A DNA stretch of 64,000 bases from Clostridia bacterium (lineage in GTDB: Bacteria; Bacillota; Clostridia; Oscillospirales; Acutalibacteraceae): positions 1 through 64,000 of the forward strand of contig JAFWZR010000031.1 of assembly GCA_017522225.1 (NCBI GenBank). The letters run 5' to 3'. This document shows, in pieces, positions 58,897 through 64,000 of the stretch. Within the stretch, counting starts at the first letter, position 1. Each line of letters starts with the position of its first letter. Below the pieces are notes generated by a model, which saw only the letters and a list, made by a program, of their open reading frames with translations, had not been told where the DNA came from and did not search any database. A program made the translations under genes and the position numbers.

Positions 58897-60813
58897 ATGA
58901 CCAAAGGTACTATTAAGCTGAATTTCAACAAATTCAGCGGAAATTATGAAATAATCCATAACGGTTTTGCTTGGATAAGCGATGGCAGGAAGCCTTATAT
59001 AACTATTCGCAAAAAAATCGGGGACAAGTATATAGCCATATCCCGACCCTTTTGGTCGGCGTTAAAAAAGAAAACGGAGTTTTCTGAGGGAAAAATAGTT
59101 ACCCGATATTCTGATTTCATAGCATTCGGCAAAAAGCTGCATTTTACTCTTGTTTGTACTGCTGAGATAACAGGTGAAGATACTGTTGAATTCTCTTTGA
59201 AAGCAGAAAATGAAGCAGGATATGACATTCAGGCTGTCTATTTCCCTGCACCGTTTAATTCAAGATTAAAAGGAAAAAACTCTTATCATATTGATCCTAT
59301 GCGTCAGGGCTTTATCCTTCCCGACGGATATAAAAAGAATTTTGCAACAATATACGGATATACACACATTAAACGTCCGATAAACACCGGTGATTGTTAT
59401 ATGCCTGTCTGGGGCAGAGTATGCGACGGACATACTTTTACGGCAATTGTTGACACACCTTATGATGCATCAATGTATTCATCCTTCGGAAAACACAGTG
59501 CATTTGTTAATTCAGTTTACTGGCAATCATCACTGGGAAAACTGTCCTATGAAAGAAAAATCCGATTTGTTTTCCACGAAAACGGTGATTACAATACCGT
59601 TGCAAAGGATTACCGCAATTATCTGATTGAGAAGAATCAGCTTGTTACCATCGACGAAAAAATTGCAAAAAATCCCAATATAAAAAAGATTATCGGTGCT
59701 CCCGTTCTTCATCACAAAATATTCTCCAAAATCAATGAGAAATCGCAGTTCTATGACAAAAACGGCTCGAATGAAATTCTTTGCGCCACATTCCGTGAGC
59801 GTGCGGAACAAATAAAAAGGCTTAAAAACCTTGGGTTGGATAAGCTGTATATTCATACTGACGGCTGGGGCAAAGACGGATACGATAACAAGCATCCCTA
59901 TATTCTTCCGCCTTGTGAAGAAGCAGGCGGATGGGACGGTTTCAAGAAATTTTCTGAAGTTTGCCGTGAACTCGGCTTCGTATTTGCTTTGCATGACCAA
60001 TACAGAGATTATTATTACGACAGTCCTGTTTTTGACAAAGAAAAAGCCGTGACAAATATCGACGGAACAAATCCGTATTGCTCGATTTGGGATGGCGGTG
60101 AACACAGTTATCTTTGTTCTGCATTTGCTCTTGATGCCGTAAAAAGAACTTATGCCGAGCTTGAAGAACACGGTGTTGACATACAGGGAGCATATCTCGA
60201 TGTTTTTTCAATTATGCAGGGAGATGAATGCTTCCACAAGGACCACAGACTCACAAGAGAGGAAAGTATGAAATTCCGCGGCAAGTGCTTTGATTATCTT
60301 AACGGAAAAGGTCTTATTATGTCCTCCGAAGAGCCCGGAATGCAGCTTCTCAACCACCTTGCTCTTGTACATCACGGACCCCATGCTCTCCGTCCGCAGG
60401 AAAATGGCGAAGCTGTCGGAATTCCTGTTCCTCTCGGTAATCTTGTTTATCACGATTGTATTATGGTGCCGTGGAACTGGTTTAATAACTGGGGTATACC
60501 CAAAGGTGAAGACGGTGACTTATACGGTGCATTAAATGCAGGTATGCCCTATATTCACCCATACGGAAATTCTCTTCGTAAAATCGGAACAGACAACCGT
60601 ACGGCTGACATTGAAATGATGAGCGACGAAGAATTGAAGAAAGAGTTTGAGCGTATCAGACCTCTTTGCGAACTGCAGGCAAGGCTCTATAACAAGGAAA
60701 TGTTAAAGCACGAGTTCCTGGGAAGCTACCGTAAGCAAAAAGCAACCTATTCAGACGGTACATCTGTCATTATTGATTTGGATAAAAATGCTTATCAAAT
60801 CGATTTACAGTAA
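58897..60813 (+). CDS. Putative GH101/GH129-clan glycoside hydrolase (DUF5696-like)
   Basis: A 638-residue cytoplasmic protein resembling alpha-N-acetylgalactosaminidase-type enzymes. The N-terminal half is a beta-sandwich; the barrel begins near KLYIHTDGWGKDGYDNKHPYILP (about 316). The nucleophile candidate is the Asp in GAYLDVFS (about 433), with an acid/base candidate Glu in IMSSEEPGMQ (about 475), the spacing and order expected for this clan. No signal peptide. It stands next to GH123-like and GH35 genes, which fits O-glycan (mucin-type) breakdown. Exact family is inference: it could also be a DUF5696 protein of unknown substrate. Start placed at ATG 58897 after CGGAGG. Confidence 0.6.
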   Translation: MTKGTIKLNFNKFSGNYEIIHNGFAWISDGRKPYITIRKKIGDKYIAISRPFWSALKKKTEFSEGKIVTRYSDFIAFGKKLHFTLVCTAEITGEDTVEFSLKAENEAGYDIQAVYFPAPFNSRLKGKNSYHIDPMRQGFILPDGYKKNFATIYGYTHIKRPINTGDCYMPVWGRVCDGHTFTAIVDTPYDASMYSSFGKHSAFVNSVYWQSSLGKLSYERKIRFVFHENGDYNTVAKDYRNYLIEKNQLVTIDEKIAKNPNIKKIIGAPVLHHKIFSKINEKSQFYDKNGSNEILCATFRERAEQIKRLKNLGLDKLYIHTDGWGKDGYDNKHPYILPPCEEAGGWDGFKKFSEVCRELGFVFALHDQYRDYYYDSPVFDKEKAVTNIDGTNPYCSIWDGGEHSYLCSAFALDAVKRTYAELEEHGVDIQGAYLDVFSIMQGDECFHKDHRLTREESMKFRGKCFDYLNGKGLIMSSEEPGMQLLNHLALVHHGPHALRPQENGEAVGIPVPLGNLVYHDCIMVPWNWFNNWGIPKGEDGDLYGALNAGMPYIHPYGNSLRKIGTDNRTADIEMMSDEELKKEFERIRPLCELQARLYNKEMLKHEFLGSYRKQKATYSDGTSVIIDLDKNAYQIDLQ

Positions 60814-60854
60814 TTTCATACACTTATTACTTCAACTGCAGGCAAAATTCACAA

Positions 60855-60888
60855 AACCACCGACTCATATAAAGCTGAGCCGGTGGTT
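60855..60888. terminator. Terminator between convergent glycosidase genes
   Basis: A stem AACCACCGactCA/TGagcCGGTGGTT with a 6-base loop followed by GCTTTTTTGTTT. Confidence 0.8.
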
Positions 60889-60898
60889 GCTTTTTTGT

Positions 60899-62521
60899 TT
60901 ATTTACATATATTTTCTTTGATAGCGGCATTTACGTTTTCTCTTGTTGTAAGGAGCCACTCATCGCTATGAGGATATTCTCTGAACGTTATGTTATGCTT
61001 TCCTGATTCTTCAATAACAGAAAGACAAGTCTTTTTATCTGTAAGCTTTTCCAATGTGTTGAGAGCAGCCATATCCTGAAGCGCATCATAGAAAACCTTA
61101 AGTCTGAGCGAATGATAGGCTGTGCCGTCTTCTGCCGGATACACTATAAAGCTGTCACCTGACGGGAACTGCTTCCCTGCATCTGTTACCTCGTAGGGAT
61201 TAACAAGACCTCTTGAAAGCCTTCTGTAATAGAAGTTATATCCCCAATGCAAGAAGCTCTTGATATCAAATTTGAACATCTGATAACCGATGACTCTTGT
61301 TCTTATTGAGTCGTTGCAGAAAAATCTGTTTGCTACATTGTGATTTGTCTGGGCACTGCAATAATATGTCCGGAGATTATCAACATTTCCGATAAACTTA
61401 TCAATATGGTCGGTTGCCGGAATCGGATTTGAAACTATTTTCTTTTTGTAGAAAGAATAATCAGAAAGAGCATCCACAATTATATAACCTTCAAAAAGAC
61501 TGTGAATATGCATAGATGCTTTTTTATATGTATGCTTCATTGAAGCATTAGGCTCATCACTTACGTGTATAAACACTTTGTTACTGAGATTTCTTTCTTC
61601 AAAATATTTCTTAAGCTCAACAGAAAGGGCTGTAAGGAATTCTTTATATTTACGTGAGTTTGCTCTTGTTCTCCAACCAAAAATCTTTTTGTAATCACCG
61701 TCAACCGTTGCCGTAATTTTCGGAGCATGCTTGGCACCCCATTGGGTGTAAAAATGAGCAAGCTCAAAATATTCGATGCCACAGCGATGTGCCATATCGA
61801 TCCACCGGGTCAGCTTGTCAAAATTAAATGAGTAAGCACCGTCTTTTACTGTTATGTCAATAAGCTGGACAGTGGGTCTTTCCTTGCCTTTTTGTGTATC
61901 AAGAGGAGGAGTAAAAATCGGAGTGAGGACACAGTTCATACCGTACTCTCTTGCAGTTTTAAGAAAGTTTTCCGTTACTCTCCAGTATTCATCAGAGAAA
62001 GAATCGAATTTATAATAAGACATCAGGCAATCCGTATGAAACCAGCAAGTGTAAACAAAATCTTTGAAATCAAGCTCTGCATCAATAATTTCAACATCAA
62101 TACTTGCTTTCTTGCTGCCAACTGTGAAGTCTATTCTGTGTTTACCTGCGTCATTCTGAGCAGCGTCAACCTCGAACCAAAAAACAGTTATGCCCTTCTC
62201 GGCATTCACTTTGCCGTCAGAAGGCAAAAGCAAATCGGGATAATATCCGCTTTCGCTGAATCTGTAATAGTCGTCGGCGCCTTTTTTCCGCATAGGGAAA
62301 TCGGATTTGATATGCCGGACAGTATATATGCGCAGGTCTTTAACAGTGCTTTCATATACTAAATTTATTTCACAAGCATCTGTAGTCTCTATTGCAAGCT
62401 GAAAAGATTTCTTTTCATTTTTAAGCATAGAAAAACCTTTATATTCGGCTGTTGGCATTTTATCGTTGTCATAGATTTTTTCAAGAGAAGATATAATTTT
62501 AATATCTTTTATGTTGGCCAT
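60899..62521 (-). CDS. GH123-like (DUF4091) beta-N-acetylgalactosaminidase candidate
   Basis: A 540-residue cytoplasmic glycosidase of the DUF4091/GH123 group. The N-terminal beta domain (about 1-150) is followed by a barrel with FVYTCWFHTDCLMSYYKF, REYGMNCVLTPIFTP, RCGIEYFELAHFYTQWG and the catalytic pair in VFIHVSDEPNAS (about 320; Asp-Glu as in GH123). GH123 enzymes release N-acetylgalactosamine from glycosphingolipids and related glycans. No signal peptide. The gene precedes or follows GH35 by only 23 bases on the same strand, so they form an operon. Family is moderately sure, substrate inferred. Confidence 0.7.
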   Translation of the reverse strand: MANIKDIKIISSLEKIYDNDKMPTAEYKGFSMLKNEKKSFQLAIETTDACEINLVYESTVKDLRIYTVRHIKSDFPMRKKGADDYYRFSESGYYPDLLLPSDGKVNAEKGITVFWFEVDAAQNDAGKHRIDFTVGSKKASIDVEIIDAELDFKDFVYTCWFHTDCLMSYYKFDSFSDEYWRVTENFLKTAREYGMNCVLTPIFTPPLDTQKGKERPTVQLIDITVKDGAYSFNFDKLTRWIDMAHRCGIEYFELAHFYTQWGAKHAPKITATVDGDYKKIFGWRTRANSRKYKEFLTALSVELKKYFEERNLSNKVFIHVSDEPNASMKHTYKKASMHIHSLFEGYIIVDALSDYSFYKKKIVSNPIPATDHIDKFIGNVDNLRTYYCSAQTNHNVANRFFCNDSIRTRVIGYQMFKFDIKSFLHWGYNFYYRRLSRGLVNPYEVTDAGKQFPSGDSFIVYPAEDGTAYHSLRLKVFYDALQDMAALNTLEKLTDKKTCLSVIEESGKHNITFREYPHSDEWLLTTRENVNAAIKENICK

Positions 62522-62544
62522 ACGGTTACCTCAACACCAATTTT

Positions 62545-64000
62545 TCACCCTAACTTTGGATTTGCTCCGATAACGACTTCAGGTGTTTTGTATTTTTCAA
62601 TTTCAAAAATTATAATCTCGTTTTCGTTCTTAAGAATTGCTCCGGGCAGATACAAAGCTTTTTGCGGACCTATATTCCAATATCTGCCGAGATTGAATCC
62701 GTTGACAAAAACATAACCCTTTGTAAAGCCGTTCATATTAACAAAGCACTCACCATTACCTGCTTTGAATTTACCTTTGAGGAACACAGGTCCGTTTTTA
62801 TTTTCCGTTTTAATATTCTTGAACTTAAGACTTTCGAGATTATCTAAGGGTATTGTGTAAACATCAAAATCGGTCAACACCTGATTAGCGTAGTGGATAT
62901 TGGAAATACCCTTACGGTCATAAATCTTTTGGCCGTAATTTACTCTGCCCATTCCCTCAACAAAAACACCTATTTCACTTTCGGACTTCGTGCCCTTAAC
63001 GAAAAGCTGTTTTTTCAGTTTGATTTTATTGAACAGAGATTTTTTCTTACATCTGTTTATTGTTGCAATTTTTTTCTTTTCAAAATAAACGTGTGCATAA
63101 TCGTGAACATCGTCAATTGAAAGAAATCCTGCATCATAATTGCCTTTAAGCTTTGTTGCATAATAAATCAAACCGAAGTTTTGTCCGTATGCTTCCATAC
63201 TTCTCGGAAGCGGTGAATAATGTTTCTGAGCAATATTATCAAGATTATCAAACAAATCTGCAGACTCTGTGAGCTTTACCGTACCGATATTCTGCATTAC
63301 AGGCGGTGCAGGCAGCTCGGCCATAGGAATATTCTGTTGTTCGCAAAGGAGCTTTCTTATTTTGTGATATGCATCGGTATAATCCCCCCATTCAGTTAAG
63401 GGAGCACAATAATCATAGCTTGTAACAGTAGGTTCATAGCCCTTCTGATGGTTTGCACCTGCAGTAAAACCAAAGTTAGTTCCGCCAAGGAACATATACA
63501 TATTAAAGGAAGCTCCTTGGTTAAGGAATTCTTCAAGCTCAGGAATTAAATTATCAGCTTTCCTCGTGTGATGCTTTTCACCCCAGTGGTCAAACCAACC
63601 GCACCAGAACTCCATACACATTTTCGGTATTTCACCGTAAGGTTTTAATGCGTCGAAAGCAGTTGAAGCACGTGAACCGAAGTTGAGCGTAGGTAAAATA
63701 CCGTCTATCGTTCCGCCCGAAAGCATATTGCACCAGGTTCCGTCAGATGTGAACTTCAATATATCTACCCCAAGCTCATCATACATATCGGAAAGTGCAT
63801 GAAGATACTTTTTATCATTGGAGTAGCTGCCGTATTCATTCTCAATCTGCATAGCAATAATATTTCCGCCGTTTGTGATAAACAAAGGTTTAAGAATTGA
63901 AAACAGTTTTTCAAAGTAATCTCTTACGTGACCGAGGTAAGTTTCATTGTTGCAGCGAAGCTCGATGTTTTTATCCTTTAAAAGCCAGGCAGGAAAACCG
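62545..64000 (-). CDS. GH35 beta-galactosidase (5' end cut by window edge)
   Basis: The C-terminal about 485 residues of a family 35 beta-galactosidase; the N-terminus lies beyond the right edge. The frame covers GFPAWLLKD, YFEKLFSILKPL, the acid/base Glu in AMQIENEYGSY and the nucleophile Glu in KMCMEFWCGWFDHWGE, plus FLNQGASFNMYMFLGGTNFGF and a C-terminal jelly-roll domain (GFTKGYVFVNGFNLGRYW). These are diagnostic for GH35. No internal signal can be judged. It lies 23 bases upstream of the GH123-like gene in an operon for galactose and GalNAc removal from glycans. Confidence 0.9.
   Translation of the reverse strand, partial: GFPAWLLKDKNIELRCNNETYLGHVRDYFEKLFSILKPLFITNGGNIIAMQIENEYGSYSNDKKYLHALSDMYDELGVDILKFTSDGTWCNMLSGGTIDGILPTLNFGSRASTAFDALKPYGEIPKMCMEFWCGWFDHWGEKHHTRKADNLIPELEEFLNQGASFNMYMFLGGTNFGFTAGANHQKGYEPTVTSYDYCAPLTEWGDYTDAYHKIRKLLCEQQNIPMAELPAPPVMQNIGTVKLTESADLFDNLDNIAQKHYSPLPRSMEAYGQNFGLIYYATKLKGNYDAGFLSIDDVHDYAHVYFEKKKIATINRCKKKSLFNKIKLKKQLFVKGTKSESEIGVFVEGMGRVNYGQKIYDRKGISNIHYANQVLTDFDVYTIPLDNLESLKFKNIKTENKNGPVFLKGKFKAGNGECFVNMNGFTKGYVFVNGFNLGRYWNIGPQKALYLPGAILKNENEIIIFEIEKYKTPEVVIGANPKLG

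Overview
The window looks like chromosome of a gut-type, low-to-mid-GC Gram-positive bacterium in the Clostridia (Oscillospirales/Ruminococcaceae-like). This is inferred from strong AGGAGG ribosome-binding sites, TTGACA-N17-TATAAT promoters, many secreted BspA-like repeat proteins with Gram-positive signal peptides, GPH sugar symporters, an ECF vitamin transporter, a GGGtGRT/NifU-like pair and many host-glycan hydrolases. No rRNA, tRNA or CRISPR array was found.

Layout. (1) 1-1454: the start of a str-type operon (rpsL, rpsG, fusA), reading leftward. (2) 1.6-13.5 kb: secreted phosphoesterase, a DUF559 gene embedded in palindromic repeats, GH38 mannosidase, ceramidase-like protein, a three-gene operon for sugar-nucleotide/sialate chemistry (UDP-glucuronate-type epimerase, NanA/DapA-like aldolase, sialate O-acetylesterase) and a Ca/Na antiporter. 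(3) 13.5-23.7 kb: a degenerate iron-ADH-like protein, a giant BspA-like protein, deoB, a GH5, a GPH symporter and a beta-lactamase-fold protein. (4) 23.8-30.7 kb: a cobalamin locus with two B12 riboswitches. One controls two DUF4430 proteins, one of which has the intrinsic-factor/transcobalamin domain order. The other controls a small HNH-repeat protein, EcfT, and an ECF ATPase-ATPase-S-component fusion. (5) 30.9-44.5 kb: an accessory region of surface proteins. A two-gene module (BspA/Big2 protein ending in a conserved WWQW tail, plus a putative permuted papain-fold protein) occurs twice. A LytTR/GHKL two-component system sits between the copies, and two promoters carry matching 21-bp-period direct repeats that look like its operators. 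About 10.9 kb of this region is bracketed by two copies of the 3' end of the GGGtGRT gene, as expected for an integrated island. (6) 44.7-49.2 kb: GGGtGRT/NifU-like pair, a membrane protein, an acyltransferase and fused remnants of a serine recombinase and an IS3-family element. (7) 49.2-55.4 kb: cytoplasmic sialidase and two divergent GPH transporters with unusual long charged C-terminal extensions. (8) 55.4-58.7 kb: purC-purF-guaA, where PurF lacks its N-terminal cysteine and GuaA lacks its glutaminase domain. (9) 58.9-64 kb: GH101/GH129-like, GH123-like (DUF4091) and GH35 enzymes.

Together the genes suggest a mucin/host-glycan forager (sialidase, sialate esterase, aldolase, galactosidase, hexosaminidase-type enzymes, mannosidase) that scavenges cobamides and displays a regulated set of surface proteins. 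The strongest candidates for new biology are the cobamide-capture locus, the duplicated BspA-WWQW/papain-like module with its LytTR regulon and island boundaries, and the ammonia-type purine cluster.
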